Shown piece by piece: positions 36,099-48,310 of a DNA stretch of 64,000 nucleotides. Position numbers and translations under genes: made by a program. The stretch is from positions 246,262 through 310,261 of the forward strand of contig JACTVC010000011.1 of NCBI GenBank assembly GCA_018417955.1. The letters run 5' to 3'. The DNA is from Laccaria trichodermophora. Taxonomy: Eukaryota; Basidiomycota; Agaricomycetes; Agaricales; Hydnangiaceae. Numbering within the stretch: the first letter of the stretch is position 1; every line of letters starts with the position of its first letter. Below the pieces are notes generated by a model. That model had not been told where the DNA came from, searched no databases, and saw only the letters and a program-made list of their open reading frames with translations.

Positions 36099-37738
36099 TC
36101 AGCGGGCCGGGAGCCCACGAACCGGCGTGACTGGGTTGTAATGTAACAGATCCGCCCTTCCCGCAAACTTCGTAGATTCTCTCAACGAACCACTGTTGAT
36201 CTCAACACACAACTGAGTTAAATCCTTGTCGTCCAAACCCTTCGCAATTTCTGGTTCGCTGATTTGGCCACGGGTTCGCTGTTGAAGCTTCGCAATTATG
36301 TCATCCCGGTCCTGCAATAACAATCAGAGGTTCTGAAATCCGCTAAACTGCAAAAAACTTACATCAATGGGCCACAAGCTATCCAATTTTGCAACCTCCC
36401 ATTGCTGGGCACCGATATAAAACCAACCTCTCTTACATTGGAAGGTGAACACCACAGACGAGGAAAGACGGAACTGAAACACACCTGATCTCCCATGCAG
36501 GTGAATGTGTGCACTACTGTGTCTGGTCGGGAGGCGGTGACATACTTTCTGATCTTCCGATTGACTGTTTTTGGAGCCCAGTCGAGGAGATAGGTAGTTG
36601 TGGGGGTTTCAAAGAATATGGGATCATAAATGAAGCCTAGAGAATAAGTCTCATCTTGAATGTGACATGTGGTGATTTGGAGCCTCATTCCCAGCTGGGG
36701 TGAATTTTGGAGACTTTGAAGGTTCAGAATTAAATCATGGCCCGCGCTAATATTGCTAAAGGCTCAAACTTGCCTCTCAAGTGAGCTCATCTGTCCAGGG
36801 AACTTTATTGATTATAAGAAAATTAATATCAATCGCACACACCTCATCTTCGGTCAAGCCAAAATGGTCGACGAGCTTTGTCCAGGGAATCGGCCCAAGA
36901 ATCAAATTACTACATCCTGGGGGCATTGAGTGGAAATGGAGATACCATTCAGAACTTTGTGGTGCCAGGTCCCGCAACGTTTTTGGAAAAGGGGATTCAA
37001 AGGTATCTGATCCCCCCTTCCATGAAGCACTCAAAGACGTGGGTGATGGTGGTCGAAATTCATCAGGATTAGATGTTTGCGACAATACTTGAGATGCCGC
37101 TCGGTATGATTGGACGGTTGCTGTTGTGGGTGAATCCTCGGCGTATAAATCGTCATGGAGAGCTTCGTCAAGAATTTTCTGTTTGGGAGGACTTGTAACC
37201 TGTTCAACTATATTATCAAAAACGAGCTCCAACGAAGGGATTCTGCACTACCCTTTCATCCAGAAGGTCTCTCGCCACCTTCCGGATGTGTTTCAACTTA
37301 CGAAACGCAGACTCACGAGCTTCCAGTGCATGGTCCAGCTCCGCTTTGTGATTTGCCTCCTTTCTCTCCAGCTCTTCATTGAGGTGACGAAGCCATTTGA
37401 CGCTTATGAAAAGCTCCGAGTTTTTTGCCTCAAGTTCTGCTATCCTAGAATCTTGCTCAGCAAGCCTAGCCTCAAATTTGTTCTGTTCCTTTTCTACGAG
37501 GAAGGCCAGACGTTTCAGACGCTCGGTTGTTTGGGTATTACAATCAGTGAATAACTTGGTCAGGGCAGATATCTGATGAGGAGATGGTAAGTTTACGGAA
37601 AATTATCTCAAATGGATTTACCTCATCCTGCAACGCAGTAGATTGGATATTTCTCGCTGACGACATGAATGCAAGCCAAGCGACGGAACCAAAATGAGGC
37701 CTTTGTACTTGCTTGGCTGCGGCTTGCTTTACTTCCAT
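36099..37738 (-). CDS. Coiled-coil protein with conserved-looking C-terminal region, unknown
   Basis: I do not recognise this gene. Exon 1 begins MEVKQAAAKQVQRPHFGSVA. Exon 2 is a long coiled coil (ISALTKLFTDCNTQTTERLK, AEQDSRIAELEAKNSELF, HLNEELERKEANHKAELDHA). Then come an acidic/SP linker, the ordered segment QSSEWYLHFHSMPPGCSNLI then LGPIPWTKLVDHFGLTEDE, and a Trp/Tyr-rich C-terminal part (GFIYDPIFFETPTTTYLLDW, FQCKRGWFYIGAQQWEVAKL). The tail ends PVTPVRGLPAR. Frame is kept by introns starting GTAAGT at about 37303, GTGTGT near 36842, GTTTGA near 36770, a 44-nt GTAGTG intron near 36472-36515 and GTAAGT near 36360. The apparent stops inside are all intronic. Confidence 0.7.
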
Positions 37739-37751
37739 AATATTGACCGAA

Positions 37752-39026
37752 ATGTCTGCCACAGCAAAGAAACTGTTAGTGGACATACACACTCATGTCT
37801 ACCTCCCCCGATACGCCTCATTGTTGAGATCGCGCTCTTCTGTTCCCAAAATTTGTTCTGTGATTACCTCAGACGGAACCCCACAGGAACGCCTCCTTAT
37901 CTTGAACCATGAGCCCAGTGGTGGTCGCCCAGTAGGACCTCAGTACTGGGATCGTGAAGGTTTTCTGCTCTCTTCTGTCTCTGGTGTACGGAATCAGAGG
38001 CTTACACGACATCGCAGAGAAACTAAAGTTCATGAATAGGCATGGGATAGATGTCTCTATCGTCAGTACAGCAAATCCGTGGTTGGACTTCCTTTCTGCA
38101 CCTGATGCGCAAACACTAGCCTCAGAGCTCAATAATGACCTTGAGCAGTATTGCTCAACGTCCCCACGTACGTCGAGCGGCAATTATAGCATTAAGCGGT
38201 TGTATGGGTTCGGATTGTTGCCCCTCGTCCCAGAGATTACGACATCCGCTGTTCTTGACACCGTCAATCAAATTGCTCAACTTCCACATCTGCGTGGTTT
38301 GATCATGGGGACCAAAGGCATTGGAAAGGGTCTTGATGACGCTGCACTTGATCCTGTGTGGGATGCGATCGAAAAAGCCCAACTCGTGGTTTTCTTGCAT
38401 CCCCATTATGGTATCAACGCGGAGGTTTGGGGAGAGGTAAATAATGGGCATGTATTGCCACTTGCGTTGGGCTTCCCTTTTGAAACCACAATTGTGAGCT
38501 CCAGCCCAATTCAATCTTCTTCGAGGTTGTTCAACGTGGCGTATAGGCAGCAACTCGTGTTATTTTGTCGGGTGTGTTGGACCGGTTCCCTTCGCTTCGA
38601 CTTCTTCTGGCTCACTCGGGTGGAGCCCTGCCCGCACTTTCTTCTCGATTGGCGTCGTGCATTGATCACGATCCAATCGTAGCATCGAGACTGAAACATG
38701 ACGCTCGATACTATCTTGGAAAGTTGTATCTCGATGCAGTTGCCTACGGACCCGAGGAGCTTGGCTTCGCAAGCGACGTGATAGCTCGCGCAGATCGATA
38801 CAATTCACAATCTTCCTCGACGCCAGTCCTCAACCGAAGCATTGGAAGTAAAAGGATGCTCTTCGGGACTGATCATCCATTCTTTCCTCCTCTCACATCG
38901 ACCGAGAAATGGAAAAGCGTTGTGGAGAATCTCGAGGCCATTGATCGTGTTCAGGGGTGGAGTCAAGAAGACAGAAACGGCGTTTATGGAGCCAATGCTC
39001 TTGCTTTGTTTAATCTGACTCAATAA
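37752..39026 (+). CDS. Amidohydrolase-2 family decarboxylase (uracil-5-carboxylate or ACMS decarboxylase-like)
   Basis: A metal-dependent TIM-barrel decarboxylase. The metal ligands are visible: the HxH in LLVDIHTHVYLP, a His in FLHPHYGIN, a His in LLLAHSGGALPAL and an Asp in LFGTDHPFFPP. LALGFPFETTIAATRVILSG is the typical strand before the catalytic His. The motif set looks closer to fungal iso-orotate (uracil-5-carboxylate) decarboxylase of thymine salvage than to ACMSD of the kynurenine pathway, but the two are homologous. Introns near 37957-38023 (donor GTTTTC) and 38494-38546 (GTGAGC...TATAG) join in frame. The gene starts 13 bp from the divergent coiled-coil gene and converges with the QPRT gene, 37 bp away. 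Confidence 0.88.
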
Positions 39027-39063
39027 AAATCATGGTCTACGGTCTTCTATATCTTTACACCAA

Positions 39064-40219
<1,156 letters not shown>

Positions 40220-40378
40220 GCCACTGGTGGTTCAACGTTGAGATTAGATTAGATTTGCACGTGCTGGACATAAACCTCCTTCCCCTAAGGTGGACAATTG
40301 TCGATATTACTGGTCTAATAGTATAAGTCTAGAATGTACATCGGATTTCACGCAACCAGCAAACACGAGTGAATCACG

Positions 40379-41098
40379 CTATACTAGGAATAAAATAGCC
40401 AATAAAGTCACTGCCAGGACTTCAACATGTATCCTTATAGCCCCGCCGTCATTGCTTTGCGTAGTACTAGTAGGCGTCGCTTCGTCTGTTTCGTCAGTCG
40501 GCTGCGTTGTCGGGAAGCTGCTCGTAGCTCCATTGTCACTGTCCAAGCGCGTCAAATTCAACCCTATTCATAATTAAAACGTACTCACACTTGCTTAGAA
40601 GACGTCGTGGAGGTGGCTGACGCTACTGTCGCTAATTTCGCTCCTTGCTTAATCGTGAACTTTGGAGACTGGGCGAGAATGCTATCGTCTTCTTGCACCA
40701 TGTTGATGCGATACCCGTCCCCTACGGCCGGCCAGCCACCGTCTGGAGCGTTGATGGTAGTTTTGCCCTGCGTGCCGTCAACATTGGTGGCAATGACTTT
40801 GGGAGTGGGCATGGATTCCGCATCCTACGAAGCGAGTTGTCAGGATATATGCGCGTAATTGTGAATAGAACGTTACATCGTTGACTAGAACAAGGTTGAA
40901 CTTGGCGGGGTCCGTTTTAACACGCTGCCAGGTCACGCTGCAAAGGCGAATTAGCTGCTGTTGAAGGTTGTGCAAAAAAAACGCATAATACGTTTGTGGC
41001 CCTGTGCTCGTCCAACCGTTGGTATCGCCTGGCGTAAGTAGCTTGTATGAGAAGGCCGACGCGGTGAAGGAAACAAGGAGTGCTGTGATGACGCGCAT
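40379..41098 (-). CDS. GPI-anchored Kre9/Knh1-like cell-wall protein, copy 1
   Basis: A small secreted protein. It has a signal peptide (MRVITALLVSFTASAFS) followed by an Ig-like Kre9/Knh1-type N-terminal domain: LLTPGDTNGWTSTGPQT, VTWQRVKTDPAKFNLVLVND, INAPDGGWPAVGDGYRINMV and SILAQSPKFTI. A Ser/Thr-rich linker (ATSSFPTTQPTDETDEATPT) leads to a hydrophobic C-terminus (VEVLAVTLLAILFLV) typical of a GPI-attachment signal. Introns are short and numerous. The function is unknown; related proteins are abundant at basidiomycete cell surfaces. It is a tandem paralog of the gene at 41430-42123, sharing residue pattern in every segment. Confidence 0.85.
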
Positions 41099-41205
41099 AT
41101 TTGATAGAAAGACAGATTGAAGGTGGGTATAGTTTGGGTGTATAAGGTAGTATGTGGGGTATTCGAAGCCAAGAAGCGATGTGGAAAAGCAGAAAAACCC
41201 TACCC

Positions 41206-41211
41206 TTTATA
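41206..41211 (-). promoter_or_regulatory. TATA box candidate for GPI-anchored protein copy 1
   Basis: The minus strand reads TGTATAAAGGG, with TATAAA about 108 bp upstream of the ATG at 41098. The position and the strong match are consistent with a core promoter for a highly expressed secreted protein. No transcript data are available. Confidence 0.45.
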
Positions 41212-41429
41212 CATCCCACTTGACTCTATTTTTATCTTGAGCATACATAGTGAGACATTGATTGACGCAATATTATTCAAAACAACAGGCGTACAAATAT
41301 GGCGCACGAATTGGCGATAGCGCAGGGGAACGCGTAAACTGAGTGTGGTATACGTATTGAGGTAATCGAAAAGGTCCAGGAGGTAGGTCCATAAGATAGT
41401 CCACGAAGCTCGAGAACATATTCTCTTCA

Positions 41430-42123
41430 TCAAGCCAGGAAGAAAGCGAGGATCGAGAATAGCGGGATGAGAGCAAGCTGTCCTTCAAATGCGGGCGTTC
41501 CAGCATTCTGAGGGGTCGAAACCGTGCCCGCCGTTGGGTCAGCGCTAGTTGTTGCAGGAATAACGAGGGTGGTGGCAGTGCTGAATGCAGTTGAGAAAAA
41601 TATTACCAGTGTGGGAGCAAATAAACGTACGATTGCCCTGTGGCAGTGGAAGAGCTTTTTGAAGTCGGCTGGGTGATATTAAATTCTGGGGACTGCGCTA
41701 AGATGGTGTTCAAGTCATTAGCGTCTTGAACGAGGTTAACACGGTAACCGCCTCCAGGGGTGGGCCATCCACCACTGGGTGGATTCACGGTGGTATTACC
41801 AAGCGTTCCATCAACGAGTGCGGCGAGCACTTGATCTGTGGGCAATAATTGGCGGTTCTATGTTGAAGATTAGGGTTAAGCATAGCAGTAACCGATATCT
41901 ACGCACCTGGTTAGTGAGGACAGCAGTGAAGTTCAGTCTGTCCGTGTTCACACGCTGCCAGGCGAGGCTACAAAATAGTTCAAGTCAAGACGAAGGGTTG
42001 ACAAGACAATGCTTACGGTTGAGCACCCTGGTTGGTCCAACCTTGGCTCCCATTAGGGCTAGTTACGCTGTACGCCAGAGTCGAAGCAGCGGTGGATAAA
42101 AGGAAGGTGATACTGAGCCGCAT
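41430..42123 (-). CDS. GPI-anchored Kre9/Knh1-like cell-wall protein, copy 2
   Basis: It has the same architecture as copy 1: signal peptide (MRLSITFLLSTAASTLAYS), VTSPNGSQGWTNQGAQP, LAWQRVNTDRLNFTAVLTNQ, VNPPSGGWPTPGGGYRVNLV, ILAQSPEFNITQ, a Ser/Thr linker (TSKSSSTATGQS) and, after an intron, TTLVIPATTSADPTAGTVS. The C-terminus, GQLALIPLFSILAFFLA, is a GPI signal, with NAG upstream as a possible omega site. All segments align to copy 1 without large gaps, though residues differ at roughly half of positions, so the duplication is not recent. Only 331 bp separate the two coding regions. Confidence 0.85.
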
Positions 42124-42960
42124 ATTGAGAGAAGGATTGGAAGTTCCTGAATGGAGGGAGGAGACGATAAGGACCGTGAGGGTTTCTGAGCGAACGCTTA
42201 GAACGTGGCGAGAAGCAAAAACTAGCTTTTCTATAAAGGAACTGCCGAAATGGAGACACCGTCCAACAATCCGATTCAAATACCTGTCAACAAACAATTT
42301 CCTCTTTCAGCAGAACAGTTTTTTTTTGGTTTTCCGTACAACAAGTGGTCTAACTTTAAGTACTAAGACACGCGGAGCAGAACAAAAATTGCGTGCCGTA
42401 GAATCTACATCGAAAGGGTGCAGTTTGAGCAGTTGAAGACAATGATTCTTAATTAAGTCTCAACGTATTCAGATTGAACCCTCTTCAAGCCTTCGAATGC
42501 CTCTGTCAATTTATGGTAATTTCCGGCGCGTGTCCTCTAGGTGTTTGTCATGAATCCTGGGGACGACATAGTCGTTTGATGAGAAGGTTGTTTGCGGAAC
42601 AACCCCATGGCTGGTCCGGTTAACAAGCTTACGCATGTTATAGGTCAAGTCGGCGATTGGCTGTAATCGGCACGTTGAACGTAACAAGTTCAATTTTATG
42701 AATCTCATGGCTTTGAGGCAGAGTGGGGAAAGCGGCGGCTCATTCTTGGAGAACGACAACATGACATGATCCGCCTGTCATAGCATAATGGTGGGTTCAA
42801 CAATCAAAAGCTTTCGAATCAACCTCACATATGTTATTCCTGTACGTGATACGTCTTGATGACCACATTAAACTTGGGCACAAACGGAGTCCTGTACGAA
42901 TTTGTTGTGAGCTGGCTAGGATTTAGTGGAAGGGTAGTTTCTCACTGTGGGATACAAACT
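42124..42960. other. Intergenic region
   Basis: Upstream of GPI-protein copy 2 and downstream of GEMIN2, both on the minus strand. Short frames on both strands (for example 42511-42762 minus) carry no known motif. The sequence is moderately AT-rich. I see no tRNA, transposon end or repeat. Confidence 0.45.
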
Positions 42961-44244
42961 CTATGCAACAGTTTGCGGAATCTCACAGGCCATCTCTTTG
43001 AGCATGTCTTCGGCGTCCATCCAGAGATCGCGTTGTTTCCAAATTCCGATGATGGTCGATACAATGATCCAGCAGGAACGTTCATTCAGACCGTTGGTTG
43101 GCGAAAGACCCTGTACAGTAGATGTGATACGACCTTTGATCAAGAATTTCAAAAATGCCAAGCAAGCCCGAGCTACATTTCGTAAAAGGTTCATATCATC
43201 CGCTGAAATATGATCATCAACTCGAGCTAGGAGAGCAAATATCCATCGAGCATGGGATTCTTCAGGATAGTGCGCTTGATCACGTTGTTGGAGGTAAAGG
43301 TTAATCCAGTGGGTAAAATACATGAGAAGATGCAAGGCCATGCGCTGCTCGCAACCGTTAACAAAAAAGCGAGAACATACAGAAATAGACACATGCCTCG
43401 TCGATAAGCTTCAAAAGTGTTGTAGATGGTTCGCGAGGCGGGTGCCCTGGAAGTTTGGACCAAACATTTGGAGAGACAAGTTCATCGGGGCACTCGAGGT
43501 CTCCAGTTGTCCCCTTTGGTGAAGGCGGGGTTTCTGTGGGTTCACCACTCGGAAGTTGCCTGACCTCATCATCGTCGTTCCCGTGCAAAACGACACTTTG
43601 TTGCATCTCTGGCGGGCCAACTATCGAGTGGCTCTCCCAAGCACGGAGACCTTGTCCATATTGTTTTCGGGTGGAAGGATGTTGGGGTTTCGCTTTCTTT
43701 GGATTCCAATAAGTTTCTGGCTTTCCTGCCAGAAAGTCCCACCAGTGGTCTCGTTCTTTCTTATCCGGCATTAGCTTTTGGTGAGCAGCGTGCGCAGGCC
43801 CGACATGGATGGTTGGTTGATTTAGATTCTGAAGGATTGGTATGTAATAAGCGGGAGAAAAACGACGAGAATGAGCAGCGTGCCTTGCGAAAATTGCTCA
43901 ATCGTGTTTCAAGAAGTCTGCACCATTCTCTAGATGGCAACGACGGATGAGGAGCGATGGTATCCTGTATCGTAGTCTTCGCGACTTCAGGGATCTCGTA
44001 AGGGTTGACCGCTCGAACGACATGCGGAAGGTAACGTGCATCTCGTCTGTGAGGTTGTCCGTAAGATTAGTTAAGGAAAAAAGGGACATCCTTACCTTAC
44101 AGTGAAAAGATACTGCATACCGTCAAGTGGTTCTTCGTCGAAGTCGTCTGGGAGGTTGGCTACTGGAAGAATTTGTTTCCCATAAGCCAAGTCATCCTCG
44201 TCATCCTCGTCATCTTCGCCTCTTTTCCGCTTGAACGGTGCCAT
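42961..44244 (-). CDS. GEMIN2/SIP1-family snRNP assembly factor
   Basis: Gemin2 (yeast Brr1) holds Sm proteins and, with SMN, builds the Sm core on spliceosomal snRNAs. The N-terminus is acidic and basic (MAPFKRKRGEDDEDDEDD), then ILPVANLPDDFDEEPLDGMQ then YLFTVR, a hallmark of the family. After introns come RDARYLPHVVRA, DHWWDFLAGKPETYW, an SP/TP-rich loop, and PREPSTTLLKLIDE, which joins QRMALHLLMYFTHWINLYLQ. Helical sequence then continues to MACEIPQTVA at 42961. The start at 44244 is chosen because it begins the conserved region; the upstream ATG is in a poor context. Confidence 0.88.
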
Positions 44245-44415
44245 GTAAAACGGGGCTAGCTCAATGGAAACGAACCAGTAATCGCAGTAAACAGTAAGTT
44301 TGTTGCTACTTGTGTGTGCATGTTCTGAGTACATAGGGGAACTAACTTCAAGTTCCCCATCTAGGATCCCTCATAGGCCCTTCGAACAACCCAAAAATAT
44401 TCTGTACCTCTCATT

Positions 44416-45465
44416 ATGAAAGGTCTTGAAATGGTCGACGAGGATAAGGTCGACACAGAGGCTTTGCAGGCTCAAATTGATCTTTCCATGTCTTTTACTC
44501 AGACTCTTGTGTCGTCTTGGCTCAAACCCCAAAAGGCATCGACGTCTTCGCGCAAGAGAAATTTTGAGGCGGAACTCAGAGACTATATGCACCGTCCCCC
44601 TAGGTAAGATGGCGCAATAGTTTGTTGTTGAGGATTAACGGATTATAGGCTGGGTGTTGGTGCACCAATACCGGATACACAAGCCGGTTCCCGAGAGATT
44701 GCTCGTCTCAGAGGCCAGTTGGCCGGAAAAAAACGCGGGAGGGATGGGGACGTGGATCATTCAAGCCCGCAGGGTTCCGATGTTGAGGAGGAGAGTAGAA
44801 CGGGAGCGATCAAGCACAGGATCAGGGAAGACCCATTCGACGTTGTACACGGGAAAAAGAAAAAGAAAACAAATGGCAAGGTGAATGGCGTACTGACGCC
44901 TTCACCAGCTCCTGTTGTTACCTTAGAATCTTCGCAGCCAGAGACAGAGGAAACGATCCCAAATCAAGCCAATGAAATAGCTGGCGAACCCGAACCAATA
45001 CATGATGTCACTCCACCGAAATCCGGCGCAAAAAAACCACAGCACAGCACCCCCCAGGAGGGGGGCTTCAACCTTAAAATGATTTCCTCGTCCACCACCC
45101 CACCAAGCTCAAGCTCAAATCTTTCCAACCAATTGAAACCGTCTAGCACTCCAATTTCACGGCTGGGTGAGCCTATTTTTACTTTTGGCACTTCCTTCGC
45201 ACAGTTGACGTCGAATCTGCTAGCCATACCTGAACCCGTGCTTTCCAAGCTCTCAACAATACCAGCCCCCACGTCCCGTGTGGACCTTTCCCCACAGCTT
45301 CTCAACGAATCATTGTTAAATCTAAAACCTCTGCTCAGCGAAGCCGAATCAGACGACGCTTTACCCGCAACATCTTCTACGAGTCCGAGAAAAAAAAGAA
45401 AAAGGAGAAAAAAGAAGAACCCTTTGCACGATAATTCTCCTTCTGTCACAAATACTGTATCCTGA
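44416..45465 (+). CDS. Basic nucleolar-type protein, DUF3245-like
   Basis: An N-terminal helix (VDTEALQAQIDLSMSFTQTL) is followed by SSWLKPQ and, across an intron near 44605-44649, RPPR-LGVGAPIPDT. This SWL...RP.RLG.GA arrangement resembles the fungal DUF3245 family, though I cannot confirm it. Several Lys-rich patches (GKKKKKTNGK, PRKKRKRRKKKN) look like nuclear or nucleolar localisation signals. The middle is a Ser/Pro-rich disordered region, and SEAESDDALPATS precedes the final basic cluster. The role is unknown. It is divergent from GEMIN2 with 171 bp between start codons. Confidence 0.75.
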
Positions 45466-45817
45466 GCTTGGATTCTGGTGATCCAGGTGAATGTCGAAGA
45501 CCTATTGGCAAACAGACTCGGATGACCAACATCCAGTTCACCATGACCACATCTAATACCTCGTATTGCAAATGCGTACGCTACGTTTTGTGTAGTCCAT
45601 AGAATTTCCGACGCTCATAACGTTGATGTAGCCTTTTTCTTCTAGCGTTGCCTCTCAAAATATAGATGAGATGGGTCTAGGATCCATATCAACATTGAAG
45701 CAACTATAATAATGATACACCTCAAAATCAGCAACGACTATCTTACAAAACCAAAACCCAACAGGTGTCCATCCATCCACAGTAAAAAACAAAAAACACG
45801 AAGTGACAGGAATTGAT
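45466..45817. other. Convergent intergenic region
   Basis: Lies between the stop at 45465 on the plus strand and the stop at 45818 on the minus strand. It is AT-rich with several A-rich runs that could serve as polyadenylation signals. No gene is visible. Confidence 0.5.
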
Positions 45818-46252
45818 TTATTTATGACCACCGGATCTGCGGCCGCTCGGTCTGGGGCGAGGGCGTGGTTGAGTGATTCGAGTGGGGCGTTGGGTGGTAT
45901 TTGAACTTCTCGAAGTCTTATATGACGGTCTGGATTGGTGGCTAGATTGGTGGTTACGTGTCAATTGTCGGGCCTTTGTCGAGGTGCTCCCGCGACTGCC
46001 TCTTGTGAGCTGTCGAGCTGGGTGTGTTCGTCGAGAGCTGCCAACGGTGAAGAACGACATGAAGCCCTGGGCAGTTCTCGCTTGCTGCCTCTTCCTCCTG
46101 GCCGCCTTGTACACTCGAGCGTCTCGCATTTCTTTCATCCCCTGGCAGAAGCATTAAACATCACCCTATGTCAGCAATCAGGAACTAACCTTGCTCCTCA
46201 AAATCTCATCCCCAAGAAGTGTTCCTCTCATCTTTGCTAGCCATCCGTGCAT
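45818..46252 (-). CDS. Small basic protein, hypothetical
   Basis: Two exons encode about 128 residues. Exon 1 reads MHGWLAKMRGTLLGDEILRS then K, and a 48-nt intron with donor GTTAGT and acceptor CTGCCAG joins GMKEMRDARVYKAARRKRQQ then ARTAQGFMSFFTVGSS. The joint keeps frame and a branch-site-like CTGAC lies in the intron. The second half is highly basic and Ser/Thr/Pro/Arg-rich (QPRPRPRPSGRRSGGHK), with an estimated pI above 11. No family is recognised. Further upstream exons are possible because the frame stays open 5' of the ATG; I could not connect any. Confidence 0.45.
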
Positions 46253-47624
46253 GGTAGATGGCGGCGGCTTGCATCGAGTGCCATCGGATCTAAACTGGAA
46301 CGGAACAAGAAGTCAGATGTGCTAGATCTTCGTCATAAAGCAACCAAATTACAGATGATGCCCATTCAATCTTCATTGTATCGCGGAATAATAGTCAAGG
46401 GTATGTCGGCGGGGGATGTGGGTCGTAAATCGGATTTTGAGATCATGCTCCGAGACTGAACCTGGTTATAACAGCAGTTAGACATGTTTACGTAAGCTCA
46501 CCTCATTGCTTCCACCTGGGTATCTAAGTGGTATGTTGCTCATCAGCTGTCCATCGGAACATGCATTTATCATGCCTCTAACGGAAAGCCGTGCGTTCAT
46601 GAAACGGACAACTTTGCTAGACGTTTCAAAATTTACCCGAAGAAAGCGAGTTGCTGCCCAGCGATTTGGCAAGTCATCCATCCTTGTATTATTTGCCAGG
46701 TTTGGACGATACCTAGGTGCAACAATTTTTCCTGAGGGCAAGAAGCAAGTCAAAATAATGCTAAAGATTTTGGTCGCAAAGTTTCCCTCAGGCCGCAAAC
46801 CGCTGCGGATTATATCTATCTATCTAAGACCAGATTTTGTAAGCGCCCTCAATTATCGTGAAGTTGCACGGAAGCTGTCAGGCCAATGGAATCGTTTCAT
46901 TACAGCTTATGAATTTGAGACAGCTGCAAAGCGCCTTTGGTCAGAACTTGGTCAGAACACGATCAGACAGATGAACTGCTGCGCAGCGCATTTCTTTACC
47001 AAGTAATTTATTCTCGTCGAATGATGTGTCGACCTTCTTGTTCGTCAACTATGCTCAAAACCTTACAACAATTTTACAGCATGAAACGGTGTAGTTGTTC
47101 GTTCTTGGATACGCTCAAGAAATGCTAAATGTGAGCGTCAGACTCTGGCGACTGGTTCCAAAGTTATTTCTGGTCCCCATAGCCCAGCCGATAAGGAACG
47201 AGGGGTAAATGCATTGTAATTTCGGACCCAAGGGAGATACGTCGTGGTATGCCGTCAGATATCATATTTTGGGGATTGACTGCTCAACGTGTAGCACCGC
47301 CATAGAGATGAAAGGCTTTCCGGCGCCTCGCCAGAAGGAGAACAGCACGTGTGCCTGTTTGGTGGTGTTAGATTCAGATCCTTCACGCCTTCTTTGACAT
47401 CGCCTCTGGTTACCGGTTCGCGTACCTGCAACGTACCTGACACTGGTTTAGCGACTCAACTTTCTTGCTCCCCAATGTACAATGTCAAAGGCGCAAGGAT
47501 ACACGGGAGCTCGACAATCCCGCTATATTCCGGGAATGCTACTTGCCGTCCGGGGAGAGACTACAAGTACTGGCCACTATGACTGTGTTCATACAGAGCT
47601 GCGTCAAGTTTTCGCGTCATAAAA
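46253..47624. other. Gene-poor 1.4 kb stretch
   Basis: No gene is supported. Overlapping frames exist on both strands (46506-47006 plus, 166 codons; 46478-46798 minus, 106 codons), neither with a recognisable domain, clear splice partners or a normal start context. Part may be the 5' region of the dual-specificity phosphatase gene. The interval could hold a decayed gene or a lineage-specific one; expression data would be needed to say. Confidence 0.5.
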
Positions 47625-48310
47625 ATGGTCCAGTGGAAAAATATCGACACCGTCATCGAGAACAGGCTTTTCCTGGGAAAGTCAGTGGCTCTGCAAGTTT
47701 TTTTTTTCATGCTGATCCTATATTGACCCCTCCAGTATCATGGCGGCGCGGTCCACCAGATCCTTGACCGAACGCCGAATCACCCATATTCTCTCTGTTT
47801 GTACAGAAGAGATTCCTGCGGAATCCCCGCAATCAGGGATCTGTCATATGCGTATCCCAGTAGAAGACGTTGATTATGAAGATATCCTAATTCACTTGCC
47901 GTCGGCATGTCGCTTCATTGACCAGGCTTTGAGGGGAGGTGGGGTGGTCCTTGTGCACTGCGTTCAGGGCATCTCAAGAAGTGCCACCGTAGTAGCCGCT
48001 TATAGTGAGTGGAATTTCCGTTAGAGGTAATACAATATGACGCTTATCTTGTCTAGTGATGTGGTCGCGACGAATTAGCGTCACGGATGCCCTTTCCCAT
48101 CTGAGGGCAGGTATGTACATTTGACTCCATTGCACGTTTTACTACTAATGGTTGATACTAGCTCGGGACCAGATCTGGCCAAATCCCGGCTTCCATGAGC
48201 AACTCTTGCTCTTTGAAGTTTGTGGATATCAACCTTCCCCCGCAAACGGCCATTATGCCGCCTGGCGCTACAAACTAGATCGTAAATTGCGCGCAGCTGG
48301 ATTGCGCTAA
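47625..48310 (+). CDS. Dual-specificity protein phosphatase
   Basis: A small cysteine-based phosphatase for phospho-Tyr/Ser/Thr. Exon 1 gives MVQWKNIDTVIENRLFLGN and joins IMAARSTRSLTERRITHILS across a GTCAGT...CCAG intron. The signature HCVQGISRSATVVAAY (HCx5RS) and the general-acid Asp region PVEDVDYEDI are in place. After two introns the C-terminal helices SVTDALSHLRAARDQIWPNP and GFHEQLLLFEVCGYQPSPAN follow, ending RAAGLR. The catalytic domain fills nearly all of the protein, without the zinc-binding tail of Yvh1. The substrate is unknown. Confidence 0.9.

Noticed and set aside
36300..36800. Possible pseudogene because of in-frame stops and frame shifts
   Set aside because: Introns with GT-AG ends, including a 44-nt one with donor GTAGTG, restore a single frame through every stop. 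An alternative 11-nt intron (GTGTGTTTCAG) was discarded as impossibly short.
46506..47006. 166-codon ORF on the plus strand
   Set aside because: No domain, no splice partners, atypical composition and an antisense ORF of similar quality; treated as unsupported.
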